Under the pieces are notes generated by a model, which saw nothing but the letters and a program-made list of their open reading frames with translations, searched no databases and was not told where the DNA came from. From assembly GCA_041392125.1 (NCBI GenBank), contig JAWKMR010000004.1, positions 186,001 through 250,000 of the forward strand: a DNA stretch of 64,000 nucleotides, in the 5' to 3' direction. The stretch's first letter is position 1; every line of letters starts with the position of its first letter. Source of the stretch: Halomarinibacterium sp041392125 (GTDB taxonomy: Bacteria > Bacteroidota > Bacteroidia > Flavobacteriales > Flavobacteriaceae). This document shows, in pieces, positions 52,453 to 61,579 of this stretch. Made by a program: the position numbers and the translations under genes.

Positions 52453-53632
52453 TTAAAATATCTAATGGGTTTTCTTCTTTTTCTTCCTTAAGTGCTACCT
52501 CTCTTTTGGCACTCACACTCAAGATCATTCCTAAGGCTAAGCAAGTCATCCATATAGAGGTTCCCCCACTACTTATAAGTGGCAGCGTTAATCCTGTAAC
52601 GGGAAACAATTCCACAGCAACGCCCATATTTACTAAAGCCCTGAAAATAATAGGCAACCCTACGCCAACCACCAATAATTTTCCGAAAAATGAAGTGCTT
52701 TTATGTATCACAATTAAGATTCTAAAGAGTAAAAACAAATACAAAAACAATAAAAATAAACCTCCTATTAACCCAAATTCCTCAATAATTATAGCGTAAA
52801 TAAAGTCTGAAGAAGATTGAGGCAAAAAGTTTTTCTGAATACTTTTCCCGGGGCCTAAGCCTACTACTTTTCCGGAGGCTATAGCTATTTTAGCTTTTTC
52901 AATTTGATAATCGGCTTCGGTATCTTTTTTATCGGTAAAATTTTCAATTCTACTCATCCAGGTATCTACTCTATTGGGAAATACCCCTGGGAATGCTTTA
53001 GCAGTCAGTATAAAAAGGGTTAAAAAAAGAAGCCCGGCGCCGAGTATAATTCCTAAGTACTTAATAGGATATCCTCCTATAAATACTAAAATAACGACCA
53101 TAGTAAAAATAATAGCCGTGGTGGATAAGTTAGCCGGAAGAATACATGCTAGCACTAAAAAAACAGGCAGCCAAAGCGGTACTAAGGTTTCTTTAAAAGT
53201 GACTTGTTTGTCTTTAATACGTGATAAATATCGTGCCACATAGGTCATTAATACTACCGATGCCAAAGCTGAAGTTTGAAAGGTAACCCCAACAAAAGGC
53301 ACTCGTATCCATCTGCTGGCATTGGCCCCCTCTATGGTACTGCCTTGACTTAAGGTAATAATCAATAAAATAATGACTACCGGAAGTGCAATAATGGAAA
53401 GTCCCTTAAAATAATGATACGGAATTTTATGTACCCCGTACAAAATGGCAAACCCTAGTAATAAATGAGCAAAATGCTTTAATAAAAATTGAAGTGTATT
53501 TCCCGAGTTACCATATAAGTACGCCAAATTGCTACTGGCACTATACACCGGTAAAAAAGAGAAAAGTGCCAGCAAGCCTATAATGGCCCAAATAGCTTTA
53601 TCTCCTTGCAAGTATTGAAATACACTTTTCAT
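52439..53632 (-). CDS. ftsW: Peptidoglycan glycosyltransferase FtsW (SEDS family)
   Basis: 397 residues with about ten hydrophobic helices. SEDS marks include GANASRWIRVPFVGVTFQTS in the first half, GLGPGKSIQKNFLPQSSSDFIYAIIIEEFGLIGG (with the catalytic-type acidic residues of this loop), and LPLISSGGTSIW. FtsW polymerises lipid II into septal glycan strands together with FtsI. It is 2 bp after murD. Confidence 0.95.
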   Translation of the reverse strand: MKSVFQYLQGDKAIWAIIGLLALFSFLPVYSASSNLAYLYGNSGNTLQFLLKHFAHLLLGFAILYGVHKIPYHYFKGLSIIALPVVIILLIITLSQGSTIEGANASRWIRVPFVGVTFQTSALASVVLMTYVARYLSRIKDKQVTFKETLVPLWLPVFLVLACILPANLSTTAIIFTMVVILVFIGGYPIKYLGIILGAGLLFLTLFILTAKAFPGVFPNRVDTWMSRIENFTDKKDTEADYQIEKAKIAIASGKVVGLGPGKSIQKNFLPQSSSDFIYAIIIEEFGLIGGLFLLFLYLFLLFRILIVIHKSTSFFGKLLVVGVGLPIIFRALVNMGVAVELFPVTGLTLPLISSGGTSIWMTCLALGMILSVSAKREVALKEEKEENPLDILSEVI

Positions 53633-53634
53633 TT

Positions 53635-54966
53635 TTATAAATTTCTTACAGCCTCTTTAAATTGTCTTCCACGGTCTTCATAATTCTCAAACAAATCGAA
53701 ACTTGCACAGGCTGGAGAAAGTAACACGGTATCTCCTTTTTCCGAAAGTCGATATGCCACTTGTACAGCATCATTCATACTTTGAGTTTCTACCATCATA
53801 TCTACCACATTCCCAAAAACCTTGATAATTTTATCATTATCAACTCCCAAACAAATAATGGCTTTTACTTTTTCGTTTACCAACGGAAGTAATTCTTCAT
53901 ACTCATTTCCTTTATCAACGCCTCCTACAATCCAAACGGTAGGGGTCTCCATACTTTCTAGGGCAAAAAAGGTGGCATTTACGTTCGTAGCTTTGGAATC
54001 GTTAATGTAGATTACGTTATTAATTTTCAATACCTTTTCCAATCGATGTTCGACCCCTTGAAAATTTTCTAAGGACTGCCGGATGGTATCTTTTCGTATG
54101 CGAAGTAGGGTCGCAACGGTAGACGCCGCCATGGCATTTTTAAGGTTATGATTTCCAGTAATTTGTAGGTTAGCAATTGGCATGGTATGTGAGTTTATTT
54201 TTGTTTTTATAATGATATTTTTATTTTCTAAATAAGCCCCTTCTTCAAATTTTTTTGTCAATGAAAAAGGGAGTAATTGTGATTGAATGGTATTTTTTGA
54301 AAGCCATTTTGCAATAACCACATCATCGGCATCGTAGATGAAATAATCATCCGTTGTTTGATTCATTGCGATTCGGAACTTAGCAGCGATATACTTTTCA
54401 TAATCATATTCATATCGATCCAAATGATCGGGTGAAATGTTGGTAAGCACGGCAATATGTGGCCTAAAAGTTTCGATGCCGTCTAACTGAAAACTACTCA
54501 ACTCCAGAACAAAATTTTCATAGCTTTGTTCAGCTACGAGTTCAGCAAAACTTTTCCCAATATTTCCGCCCAGTGCTACATTCAATTCCGGTTTCAACAA
54601 CTCATAGGTAAGCGTCGCCGTGGTTGTTTTTCCGTTACTTCCGGTAATGCCCACAATGGTTGCTTGGGTATATTTTGAAGCGAATTCTATTTCAGAAATT
54701 ACCTTTATTCCTGCTTCTTTCAGCTTCTTCACAATAGCAACTTTGTCCGGAATTCCGGGGCTTTTCATGACCACATCTGCTGAAAGAATCGTTGCTTCGG
54801 TATGCCCGCTTTCTTCCCATTCAATCTCATGATGTAAAAGAACTTGTTTGTATTTTTCTTTTATTTTTCCGAAGTCTGAAACAAAGACTTCATATCCTTT
54901 ATTCTTTCCTAAAATGGCCGTCCCTATGCCACTCTCTCCTGCACCCAGAATGACCAACTTTGTCAT
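53635..54966 (-). CDS. murD: UDP-N-acetylmuramoylalanine--D-glutamate ligase
   Basis: 443 residues. N-terminal fold LVILGAGESGIGTAILGK, ATP loop VGITGSNGKTTTATLTYELL, ISPDHLDRYEYDYEKY, YINDSKATNVNATFFAL and VDKGNEYEEL of the C-terminal domain. It adds D-glutamate to UDP-MurNAc-L-Ala. Spacing of 2 bp to each neighbour fits a tight operon. Confidence 0.96.
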   Translation of the reverse strand: MTKLVILGAGESGIGTAILGKNKGYEVFVSDFGKIKEKYKQVLLHHEIEWEESGHTEATILSADVVMKSPGIPDKVAIVKKLKEAGIKVISEIEFASKYTQATIVGITGSNGKTTTATLTYELLKPELNVALGGNIGKSFAELVAEQSYENFVLELSSFQLDGIETFRPHIAVLTNISPDHLDRYEYDYEKYIAAKFRIAMNQTTDDYFIYDADDVVIAKWLSKNTIQSQLLPFSLTKKFEEGAYLENKNIIIKTKINSHTMPIANLQITGNHNLKNAMAASTVATLLRIRKDTIRQSLENFQGVEHRLEKVLKINNVIYINDSKATNVNATFFALESMETPTVWIVGGVDKGNEYEELLPLVNEKVKAIICLGVDNDKIIKVFGNVVDMMVETQSMNDAVQVAYRLSEKGDTVLLSPACASFDLFENYEDRGRQFKEAVRNL

Positions 54967-54968
54967 GA

Positions 54969-56198
54969 TTATCTAATTTTTAAGGTTACAATAGTCATGA
55001 CCGCTAATACAATACCCACAATCCAAAACCGGGTGACAATTTTACTTTCATGATACCCTTTTACTTGATAATGGTGGTGAAGTGGTGACATTCGGAATAT
55101 TCTTCTCCCTTCTCCATATTTCTTTTTGGTGTACTTAAACCAACTCACTTGCATGACTACAGAAAGATTTTCCATTAAAAAGATGCCGCAAAGAATGGGA
55201 ATTAGCCATTCTTTACGAATAGCTATAGCAATAACCGCAATGATTCCCCCAATAGTTAAACTTCCCGTATCTCCCATAAATACCTGTGCGGGATAGGCAT
55301 TATACCATAAAAACCCAATGAGTGCTCCTACAAATGCCATAATAAAAATGGTTAACTCACCCGTGTTTGGGATGTACATAATGTTGAGGTAATCTGAAAA
55401 AATGACGTTCCCCGAAACCCATGCAAAAATGGCGAGTGTAACCCCAATAATGGCCGAAGTTCCTGCCGCAAGACCATCAATACCGTCGGTTAAATTGGCT
55501 CCGTTTGAAACTGCAGTGATAATGAAAATTACAATCGGGATGAACACCAACCAAGCAAACTTTTTGTAATCATTTCCGGCCCAGCTTACCAGTTTTTCAT
55601 AGTTAATTTCATTATCCTTCACAAAAGGAAGGGTGGTTAACAAGGTTTTCTCTTCCTCATAAAAGGATTGTATATTTCCTTCGGTGATTGTTGTATCAGT
55701 GTCTATGGTTGTAATTTGCCTTCTAACTGTGATATCACTGTGGAAATACATTGTAGCTCCCACAATAATCCCTAATCCTACTTGTCCAAAAACCTTAAAT
55801 TTACCAGGAAGACCTGCTTTATCTTTTTTGAATTTTTTGATATAGTCATCAATAAACCCAATGGTTCCCATCCAAAGCGTGGTGATTAAAAGCATGATAA
55901 CATAAATGTTTTCCAGCTTTGCGAAAAGTAATACCGGGATAATGGTTGCCAAAATGATGATAATTCCTCCCATAGTGGGTGTTCCTGCCTTTTCATTTTG
56001 TCCTTCCAAGCCTAAATTCCGAATGGTTTCTCCTACTTGTTTTTTTCGTAAAAAAGCAATGATTTTTTTTCCATAAATCATGGCAATAAACAATGATAGA
56101 ATTACCGCCATGGCTGCCCTAAAGGTGATGAAGCGAAAGAGTCCTGCCCCAGGCAAGTCATAGGTTCTATCTAGAAAATCGAATAGGTAATACAGCAT
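54969..56198 (-). CDS. mraY: Phospho-N-acetylmuramoyl-pentapeptide transferase
   Basis: 409 residues, longer than the E. coli protein (360). Family marks: KAGTPTMGGIIIILATIIPVLLF, GFIDDYIKKFKKDKAGL, NGANLTDGIDGLAAGTSAI, FMGDTGSLTIGG, and MSPLHHHYQVKGYHESK. The extra length is an insertion of about 50 residues (roughly 158-210, QITTIDTDTTITEGNIQ...) between membrane helices, probably in an extracytoplasmic loop and seemingly typical of the phylum. MraY moves phospho-MurNAc-pentapeptide to undecaprenyl phosphate, giving lipid I. Confidence 0.96.
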   Translation of the reverse strand: MLYYLFDFLDRTYDLPGAGLFRFITFRAAMAVILSLFIAMIYGKKIIAFLRKKQVGETIRNLGLEGQNEKAGTPTMGGIIIILATIIPVLLFAKLENIYVIMLLITTLWMGTIGFIDDYIKKFKKDKAGLPGKFKVFGQVGLGIIVGATMYFHSDITVRRQITTIDTDTTITEGNIQSFYEEEKTLLTTLPFVKDNEINYEKLVSWAGNDYKKFAWLVFIPIVIFIITAVSNGANLTDGIDGLAAGTSAIIGVTLAIFAWVSGNVIFSDYLNIMYIPNTGELTIFIMAFVGALIGFLWYNAYPAQVFMGDTGSLTIGGIIAVIAIAIRKEWLIPILCGIFLMENLSVVMQVSWFKYTKKKYGEGRRIFRMSPLHHHYQVKGYHESKIVTRFWIVGIVLAVMTIVTLKIR

Positions 56199-56199
56199 C

Positions 56200-57663
56200 T
56201 TATTTTTGTAATTCGGTTAGCATTTGGTTTACCATTTTAAAATCATCAAAATCGTATCGTTCTCCTTTAATTTCTTGGTAGGTTTCATGTCCTTTTCCAG
56301 CGACTAAAATGATATCGCCTTCCTGCGCCATTTGGCAAGCGGTTTTTATGGCCTGTTTTCTATCGGTAATCGAAACTGTCTTTTTATAATGTTCTGGAGA
56401 AACTCCTTTTTCAATAGCTTCAATAATTGTTTCAGGGTCTTCGTTTCGGGGGTTATCACTGGTAAAAATTACTTTAGTACTCAAGTTGGCTGCAATGTTG
56501 CCCATTTTAGGTCTCTTTTCAGCATCCCTATTTCCACCGCACCCTACAACCGTAATTAATTCTTCATTTCCGGTGCGAATGGCATTTATAGTTTCCAGCA
56601 CATTTTTCAAGGCATCGGGTGTATGAGCATAATCTACAATGGCTGTTATATTTTTTGAGGAAACAGCATATTGAAATCTTCCGTCCACACTTTCCAACGT
56701 ACTCATCAACTGAAGAATTTCTATAGTCTCTAAGCCCAATAAATCGGCTGCACCATAGATAGCTAATAAATTATAGGCATTGAAAGATCCTATTAATTTT
56801 ACCCATAGTTCCTGATTGTTAATTTTCAACAAAAGCCCTGTAAATTGATTTTCCAGAATTTGTGCTTTGTAATCTGCCATGCTCTTTAGGGCATAGGTAT
56901 ATTTTTTGGCCTGCGTGTTCTGAAGCATTACCGGACCATTTTTATCATCAGCATTGGTAAGTGCAAATGCCGATTTTGACAACTGATCAAAAAAAGATTT
57001 TTTTACATCGCGGTATTCTTTGAAATCTTTATGGTAATCTAAATGGTCATGGGTAAGATTGGTAAAAATTCCTCCTGCAAATTGTAAACCTTCCGTTCTT
57101 TTTTGATGAATTCCGTGAGAGCTTACTTCCATAAAACAAAAGGCTACCCCAGCATCGACCATCTCCCGTAAATATTTATTGATTGTTAATGAATCTGGCG
57201 TAGTATGTGTTGCCGGATATACTTTTTCAGCAATTTTGATATGTACTGTGGAAAGCAAGCCTGTTTTATAGCCTGCTTTTTTAAAAAGCTCAAACAATAA
57301 ACTGGAAATGGTTGTTTTTCCATTGGTACCGGTAACACCTATCAGTTGTAAACTTTCGGAAGGATTATCGTAAAAATTGGCTGCCATGCGAGCTAAAGCT
57401 GCTTGCGAATCTTTCACCTGCACATAGGTAATGCCATTGATAATAAGTTCTGGAAGCGTTTCACAAATAATAGCGATTGCCCCTTTTTCGGAAGCCATTT
57501 TAATAAATTCATGACCATCAGACATAGTTCCTTTAATAGCCACAAAAACATCATTCAACTCCACTTTTCGTGAATCGAATTCAATGTTAGTGATAGCTAC
57601 CGAGGTATTCCCTATTACTTTTTCAAGGGTTACTTTATACAATATGTCTTTTAATACTATCAT
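56200..57663 (-). CDS. murE: UDP-MurNAc-L-Ala-D-Glu--meso-diaminopimelate ligase
   Basis: 487 residues. N-terminal IEFDSRKVELNDVFVAIKGTMSDGHEFI, ATP loop GVTGTNGKTTISSLLFEL, FTNLTHDHLDYHKDFKEY, and the C-terminal motif TSDNPRNEDPETII, in which DNPR marks the meso-diaminopimelate (rather than lysine) specificity. It adds the third residue of the stem peptide. Its ATG overlaps the ftsI stop (ATGA). Confidence 0.95.
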   Translation of the reverse strand: MIVLKDILYKVTLEKVIGNTSVAITNIEFDSRKVELNDVFVAIKGTMSDGHEFIKMASEKGAIAIICETLPELIINGITYVQVKDSQAALARMAANFYDNPSESLQLIGVTGTNGKTTISSLLFELFKKAGYKTGLLSTVHIKIAEKVYPATHTTPDSLTINKYLREMVDAGVAFCFMEVSSHGIHQKRTEGLQFAGGIFTNLTHDHLDYHKDFKEYRDVKKSFFDQLSKSAFALTNADDKNGPVMLQNTQAKKYTYALKSMADYKAQILENQFTGLLLKINNQELWVKLIGSFNAYNLLAIYGAADLLGLETIEILQLMSTLESVDGRFQYAVSSKNITAIVDYAHTPDALKNVLETINAIRTGNEELITVVGCGGNRDAEKRPKMGNIAANLSTKVIFTSDNPRNEDPETIIEAIEKGVSPEHYKKTVSITDRKQAIKTACQMAQEGDIILVAGKGHETYQEIKGERYDFDDFKMVNQMLTELQK

Positions 57664-59660
57664 GACAATCGAAGTACTATTTTTTGACCTTTTTTAAATT
57701 TTTCTCCGGAAGGAATAGACTGTGATGCTACACTTCCATTTCCTTCGGTAATAACACTTAACCCAAGATTTTCCAAAATAGATATTGCATCCATACCGGT
57801 CATTCCTAATACATTGGGAACGATGGACCCTCCTTTTTGGGCTTTGGCATAATAGGTTTCAAAATCTTTTGCCACAGCAGGAGCATTAGGATTTTTATCG
57901 TTCACTTCGTCAATCAAAGGACTATCGGTAAATATTTTTTGAGCAATACGTTTAAACACCGGGCCGGTAACATCGGCTCCGTAATATCCTTTTTTGGTAC
58001 TAGGCTTATGAATGACTACAATACAGGAATATTTTGGGTTGTCCGCAGGAAAGTAGCCCGAAAAAGAAGAAATATACTTTCGGTCTTTCTCCCAACCCTC
58101 TTGCCAATATTCTGTGCGGGCCGTTCCGGTTTTTCCTGCCATGGAAAAATTTTCAGAATACAAACTTTTTCCCGTTCCTCTTTTCACAATGTTTTTAAGA
58201 ATATCCTTTATTTGAGTTAAAGTCTCATCGGAAGAGATTTTGGGGTTAATCACTTCCGTTTCAAAAGATTGAACCCCTTTATCGATGGTTCTAATTTCCT
58301 TAATGAAACGAGGTTTTACCATGACACCATTGTTGGCAATAGCATTATAAAAGGTAAGTGTTTGAAGCGGTGTCATGCGCAAATTGTAACCATAGGCCAT
58401 AGAAGGCAACGCATTTTTACTCCAAAGTTTATCTCCCGGCTCGGGAATAATAGGTTTTCCTTCTCCCGAAATTGGAATCCCAATTTTTTGATTGAGGTGC
58501 CAAGATTTAATTTTGTCGGTAAATTTTTTTGGATTTTTGGCGTAATTGTCGTCAATTAAGGACGCCAAACCAATGTTGGAGGAAACTTCTAAGGCTTTTG
58601 CAGCAGATATTTTTCCATAGCCTCCGTGTCTGGAATCAGTAATATTTCTACCATAAAATCGTTTGCTGCCTTGTTTGGTATCTACTACGGTAGCCGTGTC
58701 TATTACCTTATCCTCCAGGGCTGCCATGAAAGCCATCACTTTAAAGGTGGAGCCTGGTTCGTGACTTTCGCCAACAGCATAATTTAATTTTTCATAATAA
58801 CCGCCACCTTCAGCTTTCCCTAAATTTGCAATGGCTTTTATCTCACCTGTTTTTACCTCCATGACAATGACACTTCCGTGCTCTGCTTCATAATATTCCA
58901 TCTGTTTTAATAGTGCATGGTGTGCAATATCTTGGATATTCACATTGATGGTTGTCACAATATCGTACCCATCTTGAGGCTCAATTTCATTTTCATCTGA
59001 AACAGGTTTCCATTGTCCTTGTGCAATTTTCTGTTTTAAACGACGACCATTTTTTCCTCTTAAAAATTCATCAAAAGCCCCTTCAAAACCAACTTCATAT
59101 ACATCCTTTTCTTGGTTTTTTTGATTGCCCACCAAGCGTTCCCCTATTTTACCCATGGGGTGCTCTCGTACCGTATGCTGCTCTACAATAATTCCACCTT
59201 TATAAGGCCCTTTATTGAAAAGAGGCATCTTTTTTACACGTACATAATTTGAATATCCCAATCCGCGGGCAACCAATAAATATCTGTTTTTATCGGCTCT
59301 GGCTTTTCTGAAAAGATTTTGGTAATAGGAAGCAGGTTTGTTAAAAAGCTTGCTTAATTCTTTTGAAAGAGGAACCAAATTTTCATCAAAATCTTCTTTT
59401 GAAACTGTCACGGCATCAAACCGAATATCGTATTTGGGAACCGAGGTAGCCAATAAGCTTCCGTCATCTGCATAGACGTTTCCTCTATTGGCTTCGATGG
59501 TAAAGTTTTTAGTCGTGTTTTCTAAAGCCAGTTCGCGGTAAGCATCCCCGTCAATAAATTGGATACTTATCAATTTAAAAACGATGAGCCCTGCGAAGAT
59601 GAACATACCTCCGGCAACAAAGTAGAAACGGTTGATGATGTTCTTTTCTTCTACTGGCAT
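57660..59660 (-). CDS. ftsI: Septal transpeptidase FtsI (class B penicillin-binding protein) with C-terminal PASTA domain
   Basis: 666 residues. A single N-terminal membrane helix (FYFVAGGMFIFAGLIVFKLISIQF) is followed by a PBP dimerisation domain with RGNVYADDGSLLAT. The transpeptidase has SxxK at HEPGSTFKVMAF, SxN at VSSNIGLASL and KTGT at MAGKTGTART. Residues ~610-666 form one PASTA domain (IVPNVLGMTGMDAISILENLGL ... SGEKFKKGQKIVLRLS), absent in E. coli FtsI but found in many Bacteroidota and Gram-positive PBPs. It cross-links septal peptidoglycan with FtsW. It lies 3 bp after ftsL. Confidence 0.95.
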   Translation of the reverse strand: MPVEEKNIINRFYFVAGGMFIFAGLIVFKLISIQFIDGDAYRELALENTTKNFTIEANRGNVYADDGSLLATSVPKYDIRFDAVTVSKEDFDENLVPLSKELSKLFNKPASYYQNLFRKARADKNRYLLVARGLGYSNYVRVKKMPLFNKGPYKGGIIVEQHTVREHPMGKIGERLVGNQKNQEKDVYEVGFEGAFDEFLRGKNGRRLKQKIAQGQWKPVSDENEIEPQDGYDIVTTINVNIQDIAHHALLKQMEYYEAEHGSVIVMEVKTGEIKAIANLGKAEGGGYYEKLNYAVGESHEPGSTFKVMAFMAALEDKVIDTATVVDTKQGSKRFYGRNITDSRHGGYGKISAAKALEVSSNIGLASLIDDNYAKNPKKFTDKIKSWHLNQKIGIPISGEGKPIIPEPGDKLWSKNALPSMAYGYNLRMTPLQTLTFYNAIANNGVMVKPRFIKEIRTIDKGVQSFETEVINPKISSDETLTQIKDILKNIVKRGTGKSLYSENFSMAGKTGTARTEYWQEGWEKDRKYISSFSGYFPADNPKYSCIVVIHKPSTKKGYYGADVTGPVFKRIAQKIFTDSPLIDEVNDKNPNAPAVAKDFETYYAKAQKGGSIVPNVLGMTGMDAISILENLGLSVITEGNGSVASQSIPSGEKFKKGQKIVLRLS

Positions 59661-59663
59661 TTG

Positions 59664-59981
59664 CTACTCACTTTTTTTGACGACTATTTTTTGCGGTGGA
59701 GTTTCAGAAGGAAACAACCCTCTTCCTTCCATGGCCCTTATAATTTTACTTTCCATTTTAGACTGCATCAATTGCATTCTTACATCTACATATTCGCTTT
59801 TCAGTTCTTTTACTTCGTTATTTAATCTAGCAATCTCGTGCACTTTTTTATCGGCTTGATGCGAACTGGCAATCATCATTAAAGCCAAAAGGGATAAAAA
59901 AATGATGAACCTCCAGTTTTTAAAAGCATCATCGCTTACTAAAAACCTACCTTTTATAATATTGTAGAAGTTCTTTTTCAT
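59664..59981 (-). CDS. ftsL: FtsL-like small division protein
   Basis: 105 residues. A short cytoplasmic N-terminus, one membrane helix (WRFIIFLSLLALMMIASS), then a periplasmic coiled coil (HEIARLNNEVKELKSEYVDVRMQLMQSKMES). This bitopic architecture and the position between rsmH and ftsI identify FtsL despite weak sequence conservation. FtsL with FtsB and FtsQ activates the FtsW-FtsI synthase. Its ATG overlaps the rsmH stop. Confidence 0.85.
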   Translation of the reverse strand: MKKNFYNIIKGRFLVSDDAFKNWRFIIFLSLLALMMIASSHQADKKVHEIARLNNEVKELKSEYVDVRMQLMQSKMESKIIRAMEGRGLFPSETPPQKIVVKKSE

Positions 59982-60877
59982 ATTAGTTTTTCGGCAATAC
60001 GCAATTTGGCACTTCGGGCTCTGTTATTTATTTTTATTTCTTCTTCGGAAGGAACAATTAATTTACCCACTGCTTTAAAAGGCACTTCCACCCTTCCAAA
60101 AACATCTTTTTCAGGCTCTCCCTCAAACATTCCATTTCGGATATATCGTTTTACCAATCGATCTTCAAGTGAGTGATACGATATAACACTTAGTCTACCA
60201 CCAGGTTTAATTACTTCCGAAGTTTGTAAAAGAAATTCCTTTAACACCTCCAATTCTTGGTTTACCTCTATACGAATTGCCTGAAACACTTGAGCCAAAA
60301 TTTTATTTTCTTTATGCCTCGGCAAAAACCTACTTAAAACGGTTTTAAGTTGCTCGCTTGTTTTAATTGGTGCTTTAACCCTCCCTTCTGCAATTAAACG
60401 AGCCATTCCTGCAGCAGTTTTTAACTCTCCATATTCCCAAAACACCTTTCGAAGTTGTTTCTCGTCATACTCATTAACCACATGAAATGCAGAGACGGCA
60501 TTGTCTTGATTCATCCGCATATCCAAATGAGTTTCAAACCTTGTTGAAAATCCACGCTCTTGCGCATCAAACTGATGAGAGGAAACACCAAAATCCCCTA
60601 AAATTCCATCCACTTTTGTATGTCCATAAAACCGCAAAAAGCGTTTTAAAAACCTAAAGTTTTCGTTGATGAGCGTAAAGCGTGGATCATCGATAGCATT
60701 TTTAAGAGCGTCTTTATCTTGATCGAAAGCAAGTAGCTTTCCTTGATTTCCCAATTGTTTCAATATTTCTTTGGAATGTCCCCCGCCGCCAAAAGTTACA
60801 TCCACATATACCCCGTCAGGTTGGATGTTGAGACCCTCGACAGTCTCTTTTAGCAATACAGGGTTATGATATTCCAT
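59978..60877 (-). CDS. rsmH: 16S rRNA (cytosine-1402 N4) methyltransferase
   Basis: 299 residues. SAM-binding DVTFGGGGHSKEIL, then DQDKDAL, ILGDFGVSSHQFDAQERGFSTR (catalytic and rRNA contact region), and SYHSLEDRLVKRYI. Also called MraW. It methylates N4 of C1402 in the decoding centre. It overlaps mraZ by 14 bp and is second in the operon. Confidence 0.95.
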   Translation of the reverse strand: MEYHNPVLLKETVEGLNIQPDGVYVDVTFGGGGHSKEILKQLGNQGKLLAFDQDKDALKNAIDDPRFTLINENFRFLKRFLRFYGHTKVDGILGDFGVSSHQFDAQERGFSTRFETHLDMRMNQDNAVSAFHVVNEYDEKQLRKVFWEYGELKTAAGMARLIAEGRVKAPIKTSEQLKTVLSRFLPRHKENKILAQVFQAIRIEVNQELEVLKEFLLQTSEVIKPGGRLSVISYHSLEDRLVKRYIRNGMFEGEPEKDVFGRVEVPFKAVGKLIVPSEEEIKINNRARSAKLRIAEKLI

Positions 60878-61337
60878 CGTCTATATCATTAACACCTCCC
60901 ATAACTTCTTCCGCTAAATCGGCAAAGTTTGTGGTAGCATCATTTATAGCTTTTTCATATTTAGTTGCATCCCAAATCTCTACGATGCTAATTGCCGAAG
61001 ACACCACAATATCCTTATCAATTCCTGCAAAATCCATGAGATCTCTAGGAATGTTCAATCTTCCTGTAGCATCCAATTCTACGGTACGAACCCCTGCGGT
61101 AAAACGACGAATGAAATCGTTATTTTTTCTGCTAAACCGATTAAGTCCACTTACTCGCTGCATTAACTTTTGCCATTCTTCCATGGGATATAACTCCAGA
61201 CATGGCTGAAAAACAGCTCGTTTAATCACAAAACCCGAAGTTGCCACGGTAGCTAATTGTTTTTTCAAATCGGCCGGAACCATGACCCTTCCCTTGGTAT
61301 CTGCTTTACAATGATATGTTCCAATAAGATTGAGCAT
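60864..61337 (-). CDS. mraZ: Transcriptional regulator MraZ
   Basis: 157 residues with two AbrB-like halves: GTYHCKADTKGRVMVPADLKKQL and VELDATGRLNIPRDLMDFAGI, each with the family DxKGR/DxxGR motif. MraZ forms ring oligomers and represses the dcw promoter by binding three or four short direct repeats; it is the first gene of the operon. Just upstream are three repeats of the expected kind at 10-bp spacing (see the operator entry), so autoregulation is very likely here. Confidence 0.93.
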   Translation of the reverse strand: MLNLIGTYHCKADTKGRVMVPADLKKQLATVATSGFVIKRAVFQPCLELYPMEEWQKLMQRVSGLNRFSRKNNDFIRRFTAGVRTVELDATGRLNIPRDLMDFAGIDKDIVVSSAISIVEIWDATKYEKAINDATTNFADLAEEVMGGVNDIDDGIS

Positions 61338-61366
61338 TAAAGCTATTCTTGTTTTATTTATTGAAT

Positions 61367-61374
61367 CAAATATA
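61367..61374 (-). promoter_or_regulatory. dcw operon promoter -7 box
   Basis: The minus strand reads TATATTTG, an exact TAnnTTTG match 30 bp before the mraZ ATG. The -33 position falls inside the repeats at 61383-61412. Confidence 0.6.
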
Positions 61375-61382
61375 ATTGATTT

Positions 61383-61412
61383 TTACCACTTTTTACCACT
61401 TTTTACCACTTT
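61383..61412 (-). promoter_or_regulatory. Putative MraZ operator: three direct repeats of 10 bp
   Basis: On the minus strand three identical units AAAGTGGTAA lie end to end, placing each GTGG on the same face of the helix. MraZ boxes are known as TGGGN repeats with 10-bp period in E. coli and AAAGTG[T/G] repeats in Mycoplasma. The units overlap the -33 region of the mraZ promoter, fitting repression by blocking sigma factor. Confidence 0.75.
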
Positions 61413-61550
61413 GTTGATAAGTTTTCCCACCCATATACCAAGATTTGCACTACCCTTTACTAATTCATCTGATTTACAATTACTTAAATCGCTGTCTGTT
61501 AAGAAGTTTTCAACAAAAACCGGAAGCGTTTCATTTCGTTAAAATTTGCT

Positions 61551-61558
61551 TACTTTTG
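61551..61558 (+). promoter_or_regulatory. Promoter -7 box of the alpha/beta hydrolase gene
   Basis: TACTTTTG, an exact TAnnTTTG match 21 bp before ATG 61580. It rules out in-frame starts upstream of 61551. Confidence 0.55.
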
Positions 61559-61579
61559 TGGTATGTTTTAAAGCACTTT

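Noticed and set aside
61445..61579. Extended N-terminus for the alpha/beta hydrolase
   Set aside because: The TACTTTTG promoter box at 61551 lies inside the extension.
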